Made by a program: the position numbers and the translations under genes. From Alphaproteobacteria bacterium (GTDB lineage: Bacteria; Pseudomonadota; Alphaproteobacteria; Sphingomonadales; Emcibacteraceae), in assembly GCA_020446675.1 (NCBI GenBank), contig JAGREE010000052.1, positions 1 to 39,713 of the forward strand: DNA of 39,713 bases, in the 5' to 3' direction. The notes beneath the pieces were generated by a model, which saw only the letters and a program-made list of their open reading frames with translations, had not been told where the DNA came from and did not search any database. Within the stretch, counting starts at the first letter, position 1, and each line of letters begins with the position of its first letter. Shown here piece after piece: positions 32,161 to 39,713 of the stretch.

Positions 32161-33645
32161 TTAACCGTCAAGTTTTGGTCGCAGCAGCTGATTGACAACC
32201 TGAGGGTTTGCTTTACCGCCGGTCTGCTTCATCACCTGTCCGACGAAGAAGCCGTAAAGTTTATCCTTACCACCACGATATTCTGCCACCTTGTCAGCGT
32301 TTGCGGCCAGAATTTCATCAATCATGGCTTCAATTTCACCAGTGTCGGAAACCTGTTTCAGACCTTTTTCCTCGACGATCGCTTCCGGTGACTTGCCGCT
32401 TTCCAGCATATTTTCAAAAACTTCCTTGGCAATCCGTCCTGAAATTGTCCCGTCAATCTGTAAGCATAATAGCTCAGACGCATGATCAATGGACACGGGG
32501 CTTTTCGTAATACCAACACCAAGTTTTTTAAGAGCCCCAAATAAATCGCCAATTACCCAGTTAGCCACTAGGGTGCCAAGCTCTGAGAGGGGCTTCCCCG
32601 ATTTTGTAACTGTTGCCGCGAGCAAGGCTTCAAAATAATCGGCACTTTCCTTTTCCGCCACAAGTACACCGGCGTTATAGGGGCTTATATGCAACGCCGC
32701 TACAAATCTGTCTTTTTTGGCATCCGCCAGCTCCGGCATATCTTTTGCCAGTTCATCGACAAATTCTTGTGAAAACTCAAGCGGCAACAGATCAGGATCC
32801 GGGAAGTAGCGGTAATCATGGGCTTCTTCTTTTGAGCGCATAGTCCGCGTTGTTCCGGTTGCCACATCAAATAGCCGGGTTTCCTGGTCAATTTTACCAC
32901 CATCCTCAAGCACATCAATCTGACGGCGGATTTCGCTTTCGACCACCATCATCACATAACGGATCGAGTTTACATTTTTGGTTTCGGTCCTGGTCCCTAA
33001 GGGCTCACCCGGCCGCCGGACGGAGACATTGACGTCGGCGCGCATGGATCCCTGATCCATATTACCGTCACAGGTGCCCGCATAACGGACCAGCGAACGG
33101 ATTTTACGGAAATAGGCTCCTGCCTCTTCCGGTGTGCGCATATCGGGTTTTGAGACTATTTCCATCAGGGCAACACCGGATCGGTTAAGATCAACATAAG
33201 TCATGGTTGGGTGCTGATCATGCATTGATTTACCCGCATCCTGCTCAAGATGAAGTCGCTCCACCCCAATATCCTTGGTTGAGCCATCCTCAAGATCAAT
33301 CCTGACATGGCCTTCACCGACAATCGGATCTTTAAACTGCGAAATCTGATAGCCCTGGGGCAAATCAGCATAAAAATAGTTTTTACGGTCAAAAATACTG
33401 CGCAGGTTAATTTTGCAACCCATGGCAAGGCCGGTACGGACCGCCTGGCGGACACATTCCTCATTAATCACGGGCAGCATTCCCGGCATCGCCGCACATA
33501 CAAAGCTTACCTGCGTATTCGGATCTGCACCAAAAGCGGTTGACGCGCCGGAAAATAATTTCGATTCAGAAATGACCTGAGCGTGGATTTCAAGCCCGAT
33601 TACGGCTTCCCAGTCCCCTGTGGCACCTTGGTATAATTTTGTCAT
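32161..33645 (-). CDS. gatB: Aspartyl/glutamyl-tRNA amidotransferase subunit B
   Basis: The protein of about 494 residues is the tRNA-binding and kinase subunit of GatCAB, which converts Glu-tRNA(Gln) and Asp-tRNA(Asn) into their amide forms. [39 protein letters not shown] and the [12 protein letters not shown] segment are diagnostic, and the C-terminal YqeY-like helical domain ends with [16 protein letters not shown]. The ATG at 33645 overlaps the gatA stop (ATGA), a typical coupling, so the longer reading from 33663 is not preferred. Confidence 0.97.
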   Translation of the reverse strand: MTKLYQGATGDWEAVIGLEIHAQVISESKLFSGASTAFGADPNTQVSFVCAAMPGMLPVINEECVRQAVRTGLAMGCKINLRSIFDRKNYFYADLPQGYQISQFKDPIVGEGHVRIDLEDGSTKDIGVERLHLEQDAGKSMHDQHPTMTYVDLNRSGVALMEIVSKPDMRTPEEAGAYFRKIRSLVRYAGTCDGNMDQGSMRADVNVSVRRPGEPLGTRTETKNVNSIRYVMMVVESEIRRQIDVLEDGGKIDQETRLFDVATGTTRTMRSKEEAHDYRYFPDPDLLPLEFSQEFVDELAKDMPELADAKKDRFVAALHISPYNAGVLVAEKESADYFEALLAATVTKSGKPLSELGTLVANWVIGDLFGALKKLGVGITKSPVSIDHASELLCLQIDGTISGRIAKEVFENMLESGKSPEAIVEEKGLKQVSDTGEIEAMIDEILAANADKVAEYRGGKDKLYGFFVGQVMKQTGGKANPQVVNQLLRPKLDG

Positions 33646-35129
33646 GCTTTTTCTCCCCACCATTTTGCGGGTTTTTCTTTAAAAGATGCTGCACTTTCGA
33701 GAACTTCAGCAACGCGAAGCAACTGTTCCTCACCAAAAGCCTGACCGATCAGCTGTAACCCGAGGGGAAGCCCCTCTGCACTAAGACCTGCAGGAACCGA
33801 AATACCGGGAAGCCCGGCAAGGGACGCCGGCACCGTGAACACATCATTCAGATACATTGAGATCGGGTCTGATACCTTTTCCCCAAGGTTAAAGGCCGCG
33901 CTCGGCGCGGTCGGGGTCAGGATCACATCACATTTTTCATAGGCCGCCTTAAAATCCCCGGCGATCAGGGTACGGACTTTCTGCGCCTTTAAATAATAAG
34001 CATCATAATACCCGGCTGACAGCACATATGTACCGATCAGAATACGGCGTCTGACCTCATCCCCGAAGCCTTCGGCCCGGGTTTTCTTATACATATCATC
34101 AAGGCTGTTTCCGTTCACACGAAGTCCGTATTTAACCCCGTCATAACGGGCCAGATTTGATGAACATTCGGCCGGGGCAACAATATAATAAGTCGGCAGC
34201 GCATATTTTGTATGCGGCAGGCTGATATCAACCACGTCCGCGCCAGCGTCCTTAAGCCAGTTGATGCCCTGCTGCCATAATTTTTCAATTTCCGCCGGCA
34301 TGCCGTCAACCCGGTATTCCTTCGGAACACCGACTTTTAGCCCGCGAATATCACCGCTTAGTGCCGCTTCATAATTTGGCACCGGTATATTGATCGATGT
34401 TGAATCCTTCGGATCAAACCCTGCCATACTTTCTATCATGATCGCCGCATCGCGTACCGTTTTGGTCAGCGGGCCCGCCTGATCAAGGGATGATGCAAAG
34501 GCAATCATGCCCCAGCGCGAGCAACGGCCATAGGTCGGTTTAAGCCCGACAAGACCGGTAAAGGATGCCGGCTGACGGATCGAACCACCGGTATCGGTCC
34601 CCGTGGTGGCAATGGAGATATCCGCTGCCACCGCGGCCGCAGAACCGCCGGATGAGCCACCGGGCACGGTATCCTTGTCGGACCCCACCGCCCGCCATGG
34701 ATTTTTCACAGGGCCATAATAGCTGTTTTCATTGGAGGACCCCATGGCAAATTCATCCATGTTGGTTTTACCAAGCATCACCGCACCGTCCGCCCAAAGG
34801 TTGGCGGTCACCGTGCTTTCATATTCCGGCTTGAAGCCATCAAGAATATGGCTGGCAGTCTGGCTATGGACGCCCTTGGTGCAATAAAGGTCTTTAATAC
34901 CAATGGGAATACCGGTCATGCCCTTGGCATTTCCGCCCTTGATCATGTCATCGGCCTTTGCCGCCATTTCAAGTGCCTGATCATCCGTCACCATGATATA
35001 GCTGTTCAGCTCTTTTGCATCCTCAATCGCCGCAAGATGGGCTTTGGTGATTTCTACCGCGCTGATTTCCCCTTTATGAAGGGCATCCCGGGCCGCAGAC
35101 AGGGTCATTTTTGTAAGTTCACTCATCAT
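33642..35129 (-). CDS. gatA: Aspartyl/glutamyl-tRNA amidotransferase subunit A
   Basis: The 495-residue amidase-signature enzyme liberates ammonia from glutamine for the GatB reaction. The Ser-cisSer-Lys triad is visible as Lys79 ([10 protein letters not shown]), Ser159 in [10 protein letters not shown] and Ser183 in [28 protein letters not shown] matches the family. Two consecutive ATG codons (35129 and 35126) follow AGGGGA, and either may be used. It starts 8 bases after gatC. Confidence 0.97.
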   Translation of the reverse strand: MMSELTKMTLSAARDALHKGEISAVEITKAHLAAIEDAKELNSYIMVTDDQALEMAAKADDMIKGGNAKGMTGIPIGIKDLYCTKGVHSQTASHILDGFKPEYESTVTANLWADGAVMLGKTNMDEFAMGSSNENSYYGPVKNPWRAVGSDKDTVPGGSSGGSAAAVAADISIATTGTDTGGSIRQPASFTGLVGLKPTYGRCSRWGMIAFASSLDQAGPLTKTVRDAAIMIESMAGFDPKDSTSINIPVPNYEAALSGDIRGLKVGVPKEYRVDGMPAEIEKLWQQGINWLKDAGADVVDISLPHTKYALPTYYIVAPAECSSNLARYDGVKYGLRVNGNSLDDMYKKTRAEGFGDEVRRRILIGTYVLSAGYYDAYYLKAQKVRTLIAGDFKAAYEKCDVILTPTAPSAAFNLGEKVSDPISMYLNDVFTVPASLAGLPGISVPAGLSAEGLPLGLQLIGQAFGEEQLLRVAEVLESAASFKEKPAKWWGEKA

Positions 35130-35137
35130 CCTGTCCC

Positions 35138-35425
35138 CTATTCAATCACTTTTGGCACGGCAAAGAAACCATGTTCGGCCTGCGGTGCGTTTTTAAGCAC
35201 TTTTTCACGGTAGCCACCGTCGGTGACTTTATCCTCACGCCATGGCAGATCAGCGGCCACAACGCTGGTCATTGCCGCCACGCCGTCGGTATTGACCTCA
35301 CTTAGCTGCTCAACCCAGTCCAGAATATTGTTTAGCTCTCCCACGGTGCTCTCAAGCTCTTCTTCGCTCACCTCTATCCGGGCCAAATTTGCGATCTTCG
35401 CAACTGTTTCTTTATCAACTGACAT
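35138..35425 (-). CDS. gatC: Aspartyl/glutamyl-tRNA amidotransferase subunit C
   Basis: The 95-residue subunit stabilises GatA-Gat[45 protein letters not shown]-like [10 protein letters not shown] and the ending [11 protein letters not shown] are diagnostic. It is the first gene of the operon, and the promoter should lie in the spacer to the right. Confidence 0.96.
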   Translation of the reverse strand: MSVDKETVAKIANLARIEVSEEELESTVGELNNILDWVEQLSEVNTDGVAAMTSVVAADLPWREDKVTDGGYREKVLKNAPQAEHGFFAVPKVIE

Positions 35426-35816
35426 ATCGGTTCTGCTTTTCTATCAATTTTTCTATCAATTTAAGTCACTTTAATTGCCGGAACCTAACACCAGCGCGGT
35501 ATAATCGCAAGCGTCAACTGCCCTCCACACCCCTGTTTTTATTGAAATTTGCAGGATGCTCCATTTTGGCATAAGCTGAATACAATAAATCATCAAATAA
35601 GGTCGGGGGGACAGGACAGAATGAAGACTATAGCAAGCCCCTTCCCGTCACGCCTGCGAAAGCAGGCGTCCATGAATCCCAGCCGTTCCCGATCACCTGA
35701 TTAATGGATACCCGCCAGCGCGGGTATGACGGAAGTGAATGGTGGGAACTGTAAAAATTGATTTTGCCAAAATTATTCATTAGGCTTAATTCTCATGAAT
35801 TTTCATTGGGGGCTGG
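35426..35816. other. 391-base intergenic spacer with an inverted REP-like pair
   Basis: No coding signal is visible. The right-hand part of the gatC spacer holds the repeat pair listed separately, and the rest is ordinary AT-rich sequence expected to carry the gatCAB promoter (leftward) and the promoter of the lipoprotein gene (rightward). Confidence 0.6.
35641..35735. repeat. Inverted pair of REP-like palindromic elements
   Basis: Unit 1 (35641-35680) starts CTTCCCGTCA and contains a 7-bp stem CGCCTGC/GCAGGCG closed by a GAAA tetraloop. Unit 2 (about 35697-35735) is in reverse orientation and ends TATGACGGAAG, with an 8-bp stem ATACCCGC/GCGGGTAT. Read outward-in, both share CTTCC-GTCA, a GC-rich hairpin and TCCAT-AATC. 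This is the layout of a bacterial interspersed REP doublet. Confidence 0.8.
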
Positions 35817-36206
35817 ATGTATATTTTTTCCCGGATTATAAAACTCTGCCGGACTGGTCTTATTCTCAGCCACCCCATGCTTTTCCTTTCCGGCTGCACG
35901 GCAGGGTTTCAGGACTGCTACCAATATGCTGGGACGGAAAAATACACTGAATGCCTTGCCTCAAACGGGGATCAGGAAGCACAATATCAACTTGGCCTCG
36001 CGGCTTATCAAGCCAGGAATATGGACACAGCCATAAAATGGCTTAAAAAAGCGGCAAAAATAAATCGCGAAAGAATGACGCTTTATACAAACAGCGATGT
36101 CGCCGAAACGCTAGAAACTGGCAATTATGAACCGGGGCATAAAGGGGCGATCAATTTGCTAGAGAAAATACTGAAAGAAGAAGCTCAGAATCAAAACGTT
36201 TATTAA
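35817..36206 (+). CDS. Small lipoprotein with SEL1/TPR-like repeats
   Basis: The 129-residue protein has a hydrophobic leader ending in a lipobox (LFLSGC, Cys27), so it should be lipid-anchored. The mature part has two helical-hairpin repeats (DQEAQYQLGLAAYQARNMDTAIKWLKKAAKI and the EPGHKGAINLLEKILKEE region). A GGGGG stretch lies four to five bases before the ATG. No specific family is recognised; a protein-interaction role is likely. A weak inverted repeat (CAAAACGTT at 36192 with AACGTTTTG at 36230) spans its stop. Confidence 0.72.
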   Translation: MYIFSRIIKLCRTGLILSHPMLFLSGCTAGFQDCYQYAGTEKYTECLASNGDQEAQYQLGLAAYQARNMDTAIKWLKKAAKINRERMTLYTNSDVAETLETGNYEPGHKGAINLLEKILKEEAQNQNVY

Positions 36207-36290
36207 AAATGTCTTGTAATAATAAGATCAACGTTTTGTTATTATGATTTGAATTTAAAAGCTAAAATCGAGTGAGTTTGGAGTGTTGAG

Positions 36291-37187
36291 ATGAACAGAA
36301 TTATAACTTATATTTTCATATCCTGTATTATGCTGGGTAGCATTTCCTGTGCCCCGGAAGATACAAGAAGTGATTCTGAAAAATATCCGAACATACCTTC
36401 GTTTGTATTTGATTTTTTCGACGCTACTATTTTTCAAAATAAAAACAATAAAATAGAATATGTGTCGGATATTAGAAAGAACCGTAAAGGCAAATTTAGA
36501 TATCAATTTCCAGTAGTATTTGGCGGTTCATTTAAGCCAGAGCTAACAGGATATTTGGCATACATTGACAGAAGTTTTCAAATTCCCCCAACCAATTCAA
36601 TTAGGACAATTGAGAGACAAGAACAAAATTCAGAAATTATGTATTTTGGCCTCAAAGATAACAGTATGGAGTCCATAAAATCAGCTTATATCTCCTATAA
36701 AAATTTTATAGGAGATAGTCATGTAATAGAGTTGCCAGAATTTATTAAAACTGATTTTAATAATACTTGTTTTATTCAAAGAATTAATCAATCAGATCAG
36801 CGTAAAACATTTGCCGCAATATTATATGATAGGCATGATGGGAAGTCTTATGAATATAAAGAAAGAGTTGTAAGTTGTTATTTAGGAAGTATGTTTGTCC
36901 AAATGGGGGTGTGGCCGTTCCCACAAGTGTCTATGAAAAAGCTCGTTTATCCATCTGTATTGTATCAGAAATATAAAAATTCGTTAGATAAAGATAACAA
37001 TAATGTTTCTCTGGAAGAATTGGAAAACGAAACAGTACCATCTGACAAAACACCTATGTATATGCCGTTAAGTGACAAACTTCAGTGGGCCTTCCTTAAT
37101 GATGCAATTTACGAAGGAATGGATAGGGAAGAATTTTATCAAATGATGGAAGATATCTACACACAAAAAATAGAATTGAGATTTTAA
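36291..37187 (+). CDS. Hypothetical AT-rich lipoprotein
   Basis: The 298-residue protein has an N-terminal lipoprotein signal (IMLGSISCAPED, lipid-anchored Cys20) and no domain I recognise. The mature sequence is rich in Asn, Lys, Tyr and Ile, contains FVFDFFDATIFQNKN, a central DSHVIELPEF segment and a C-terminal acidic helix (EGMDREEFYQMMEDIY). Base composition is clearly lower in G+C than the TonB-receptor and gat genes on either side, which hints at later acquisition. GGAG lies upstream of the ATG. Confidence 0.65.
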   Translation: MNRIITYIFISCIMLGSISCAPEDTRSDSEKYPNIPSFVFDFFDATIFQNKNNKIEYVSDIRKNRKGKFRYQFPVVFGGSFKPELTGYLAYIDRSFQIPPTNSIRTIERQEQNSEIMYFGLKDNSMESIKSAYISYKNFIGDSHVIELPEFIKTDFNNTCFIQRINQSDQRKTFAAILYDRHDGKSYEYKERVVSCYLGSMFVQMGVWPFPQVSMKKLVYPSVLYQKYKNSLDKDNNNVSLEELENETVPSDKTPMYMPLSDKLQWAFLNDAIYEGMDREEFYQMMEDIYTQKIELRF

Positions 37188-37295
37188 CCACTTATAGGAT
37201 GGACTGCTTAAAAATTGGATTATCTACCATCACTTGCCAAAGGCCATAAGCCGTGAGATGATGTTTATCACAAATCACAAAAATGGGAGGGAATA

Positions 37296-37649
37296 ATGAA
37301 ACCTTGGATTATTTCAATACTGCTGGGCGTCGGGTTGATGGCTTCAACCGCCTTTGCCGCGGATGTTGACGGTAACTGGAGCATATCAATGACAGCGGCG
37401 GAAGGGGCAACCATGGTCAGCATGTCGGTTGCTGTAAGTGGTGAAGTTGCCACAGCAATGATTGGGTCCGATACGTTGGCAGGAACCTATAAAAACGGGG
37501 AACTGAAGCTGACCGGACCCATGTATGTGCCGGAAGCGGGCATGTCATCAACCCTTAACATGATCGCAAGATATAACAGCGATCAGTTGATTGGGACCGC
37601 CGTCTGGGATGTTTATGACATTGATGTGCTGGGCACCCGAAAAAATTAA
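37296..37649 (+). CDS. Small exported beta-rich hypothetical protein
   Basis: The 117-residue protein has a clear Sec signal (MKPWIISILLGVGLMASTAFAA). A mature part of about 95 residues has alternating strands (VDGNWSISMTAAEG, TMVSMSVAVSGEVA, LAGTYKNGELKLTGP, NMIARYNSDQLIGTAVWDV), resembling a small calycin-like or lipocalin-like barrel. I cannot assign a family. GGGAGGG precedes the ATG. It is convergent with the TonB-dependent receptor, 11 bases from its stop. Confidence 0.65.
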   Translation: MKPWIISILLGVGLMASTAFAADVDGNWSISMTAAEGATMVSMSVAVSGEVATAMIGSDTLAGTYKNGELKLTGPMYVPEAGMSSTLNMIARYNSDQLIGTAVWDVYDIDVLGTRKN

Positions 37650-37660
37650 TCAGGAAATAA

Positions 37661-39713
37661 TTAATAAGATATCCGAAAGCTCACACGGACTGTGAATGGC
37701 TCAACCGGGTGATAATGAAGATCGGCAACCGGGTTTGCCTCCCCCTGAAGCTGGGAGTCGTAGAAGTAGGAAATATCCCGTGCCTTTGAATTAAACAGGT
37801 TGAAAATGTCCAGATCAATTTTATAGGCGTCAAATTCATAGCCGATACCAAAATTGACCAAGGTCAGCGGTTTTGAGCGCTGGCTGTTATCCTCAATCAG
37901 CGGAGCGCTGCCAAAATGACGCACCCTTAAGCTGCTGGTAATACCGTTATTCAGGGTAACGGTTGCCCCGCTACCCACAACTGCACCGACAGAGCCGGGG
38001 ATAAAATAATCATTTGGCAGTTTAAATTTGGCATCAGTAGAAGCCGCCGTCATGTCAAAGGCCAGCCAGTCTGTGGCCTGCCAGAAGCCGGAAAATTCAA
38101 CGCCGTAACGGCGGCTGCCGTCATTGGCTTCCGTCCCCCCGGCATCACCGACAAAGACCAGTTCCGATGACACATCAAGCCAGAACCCGGCCACGGTAAA
38201 ATTAACCGTTTCCACCGGTTCAAGCCGGACACCGAATTCCGCACCTTTGCTTTTGGCAATCAGCGGCGCCGCGCTGACCGGGTCGCCACTAAGCGGGTCA
38301 ACGCTGATAGCCGCACCGCGCACATCATTTGAATGGAAGCCGTGGCCGTAATTGGCATAGATTTCGGCCGTTTCCGACAGCCTGTATGCGGCGGAAAATT
38401 TCGGGCTTAGGATCGCATCATGACCGCTGCCTGAATTTTCGGTCCGCTGTGCTGTCACATCATAACTGTAGCGGTCGGCCCGAAACCCGCCGCTTACACG
38501 AAAGTTTTCATTCAAAAATACGGTTACATCAGCAAAGGCCCCAAGGGCGAGTTCATCAACCCGGTCATTGCGGACGGTCTGATGACGGATGCGGGAGGCG
38601 GTTTTATAAAGGCCGACTTCGCCGATACGGTCATAACGGAGTGAGCCGCCAACAGCCCATTCAACATCAAAATCATCAACGGTCAGTTGATCCTGATAGG
38701 ATAAATTGCCGCCCCATATGCTGCGGTTATCGACCTGTTCGAATTCGTCGCCAAGCACCGGATCATCGAGGAAATAGGTAAAGTTTGAAAAAAGATCAAA
38801 ATCATAATATTGGGCATAAACCTGCGCTTTGAGGTTATCTGTCGTCACCTTGCTGGAAAGGGAAAGGCGGGTTGTTTCCCCACCCAGATCATCATCAATA
38901 TAGCCCATTTCATCAATTAGACCGCTCAAGACAGCCCGTCGCGGGATCTGGTCTGTTGAATCCCATTTTGAGTAGTATGCGGTTGCCAGCACCTCCGCCT
39001 TCATATAGCCATGGTCGCGGGTATATTTTGCGATGGCGTTATATTTATGCAAATCATCATCCAGCACCCAGGGGCCGTTATTCAGCTGCCCTTCGGCGGC
39101 AAACAGAAAATCCCCCCCGGCTAGGTCGAAACTGTTTCCGCTGACAAAGCGGTAATAGCCATCTTCCCCGACACCGATTTCGGCAAAATTCCGCTCAAGA
39201 CGGTCATAGATTTTAAAATTGGTTGAGCCGGCAGATGAAAAGTCGCCGATTTCAGGGGAATATGGTCCTTTTTGATAAGTGACGGTTTCAACAACTTCGG
39301 GAATAATGAAATTCAGATCAAGATAGCCCTGCCCATGACCGTGAGTTGGAAGGTTGATTGGCATTCCTTCAAAGCTGGCAAAAAAATCGGTGCCATGATC
39401 CAGGTTAAATCCACGCAGGAAATACTGGTTGGCTTTACCGGTACCACTATGCTGGGTTGCCACCATGCCGGGGATGACCTCTACCAGTTCACCGACACGA
39501 AGCAGCGGACGTGTGGTGAAATCATCATACCCGACAACCCCTTCGGAAGCGGAGGTGGCACTACCGATCAACTGTTCGGCACGGCCGTATACAACAATTT
39601 TATCAACCTCACTATTTTCGTAAGAGACTTCCTCATTTTCGGCAGAATATGCAAAAACGGATGCCGCAGATAAACAAAAAAATAAAGTTCCCCCTATGGT
39701 GCGGGCAGTTTTT
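37661..39713 (-). CDS. TonB-dependent outer-membrane receptor (5' end beyond window)
   Basis: The frame stays open to the right edge, so the gene is truncated by the window. Before residue L of the EQLIGSATSAS segment the same frame reads a signal peptide (GTLFFCLSAASVFAYSAENE) and then VDKIVVYGRAEQLIGSATS, which resembles a plug start. The true start is therefore a little beyond 39713, not the internal TTG at 39571. The plug contains HSGTGKANQYFLRGFNLDHGTD and QGYLDLNFIIPEVVETVTYQKGPY, and the beta-barrel ends in VEPFTVRVSFRISY with a terminal aromatic. The histidine-rich INLPTHGHGQGYLD loop may contact ligand. The substrate is not predictable here. Confidence 0.9.
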   Translation of the reverse strand, partial: KTARTIGGTLFFCLSAASVFAYSAENEEVSYENSEVDKIVVYGRAEQLIGSATSASEGVVGYDDFTTRPLLRVGELVEVIPGMVATQHSGTGKANQYFLRGFNLDHGTDFFASFEGMPINLPTHGHGQGYLDLNFIIPEVVETVTYQKGPYSPEIGDFSSAGSTNFKIYDRLERNFAEIGVGEDGYYRFVSGNSFDLAGGDFLFAAEGQLNNGPWVLDDDLHKYNAIAKYTRDHGYMKAEVLATAYYSKWDSTDQIPRRAVLSGLIDEMGYIDDDLGGETTRLSLSSKVTTDNLKAQVYAQYYDFDLFSNFTYFLDDPVLGDEFEQVDNRSIWGGNLSYQDQLTVDDFDVEWAVGGSLRYDRIGEVGLYKTASRIRHQTVRNDRVDELALGAFADVTVFLNENFRVSGGFRADRYSYDVTAQRTENSGSGHDAILSPKFSAAYRLSETAEIYANYGHGFHSNDVRGAAISVDPLSGDPVSAAPLIAKSKGAEFGVRLEPVETVNFTVAGFWLDVSSELVFVGDAGGTEANDGSRRYGVEFSGFWQATDWLAFDMTAASTDAKFKLPNDYFIPGSVGAVVGSGATVTLNNGITSSLRVRHFGSAPLIEDNSQRSKPLTLVNFGIGYEFDAYKIDLDIFNLFNSKARDISYFYDSQLQGEANPVADLHYHPVEPFTVRVSFRISY

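Noticed and set aside
38329..38781. Plus-strand ORF of 150 codons antisense to the TonB receptor
   Set aside because: It has a His/Arg/Gln-rich shadow composition and lies wholly within the receptor gene.

Overview
The window looks like chromosome of an AT-leaning alphaproteobacterium, probably marine or otherwise sodium-rich. The clues are a DUF4170 protein, a short SEL1-type protein ending in the AREW motif common in alphaproteobacteria, a gatC-gatA-gatB operon, a CCA-encoding tRNA-Ser, two probably sodium-coupled transporters and a sulfatase. I cannot place the genus. No integrase, transposase, phage gene or CRISPR array is visible.

Layout. At 0.2-3.5 kb are a small exported c-type cytochrome, an MlaC-like lipid-binding protein with a DUF4170 gene and terminator, and a type-2 glycerate kinase convergent with bioY. 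At 3.6-7.7 kb (minus) a sodium:solute symporter is followed by two Tat-exported, PLP-dependent class-V aminotransferase-fold proteins and bioY, in one apparent transcription unit. A SLC13/DASS permease diverges from it (7.8-9.6 kb). At 9.6-18.6 kb (minus) is a very tight ten-gene operon: exported TPR protein, two permeases and the ATPase of a polar-amino-acid ABC importer, a Tat-exported glycosylasparaginase, the substrate-binding protein, CutC, two more TPR paralogs, and a four-domain rhodanese. At 18.7-22.3 kb are a membrane PAS-GGDEF-EAL protein, a small unknown ORF, and an ArsR/SRPBCC pair with a clear candidate operator. At 22.4-28.4 kb are a threonine/serine dehydratase-like enzyme, an exported sulfatase, a DmpA-type peptidase, a third Tat-exported PLP enzyme and a DUF1080 (3-keto-disaccharide hydrolase) protein. 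At 28.4-31.4 kb are an orphan FetB-like permease, small proteins, a solitary ATP-grasp enzyme and tRNA-Ser(GCU). At 31.5-35.4 kb are the SEL1-like gene and gatCAB. At 35.6-39.7 kb are an inverted pair of REP-like repeats, two lipoproteins, a small exported protein and a TonB-dependent receptor that runs off the window end.

Taken together, 3.6-28 kb reads as an accessory nutrient-scavenging region acting largely in the periplasm. It has four Tat substrates (three PLP enzymes resembling Pseudomonas PvdN and one Ntn-hydrolase), three paralogous exported TPR proteins, a peptidase, a sulfatase, a DUF1080 protein, and importers for amino acids and anions. My working inference is capture of amino-acid, peptide or glyco-asparagine conjugates, with processing outside the cytoplasm and import of the products. 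The exact substrate cannot be read from the sequence. The exported PLP enzymes and the TPR family are the least explained parts.
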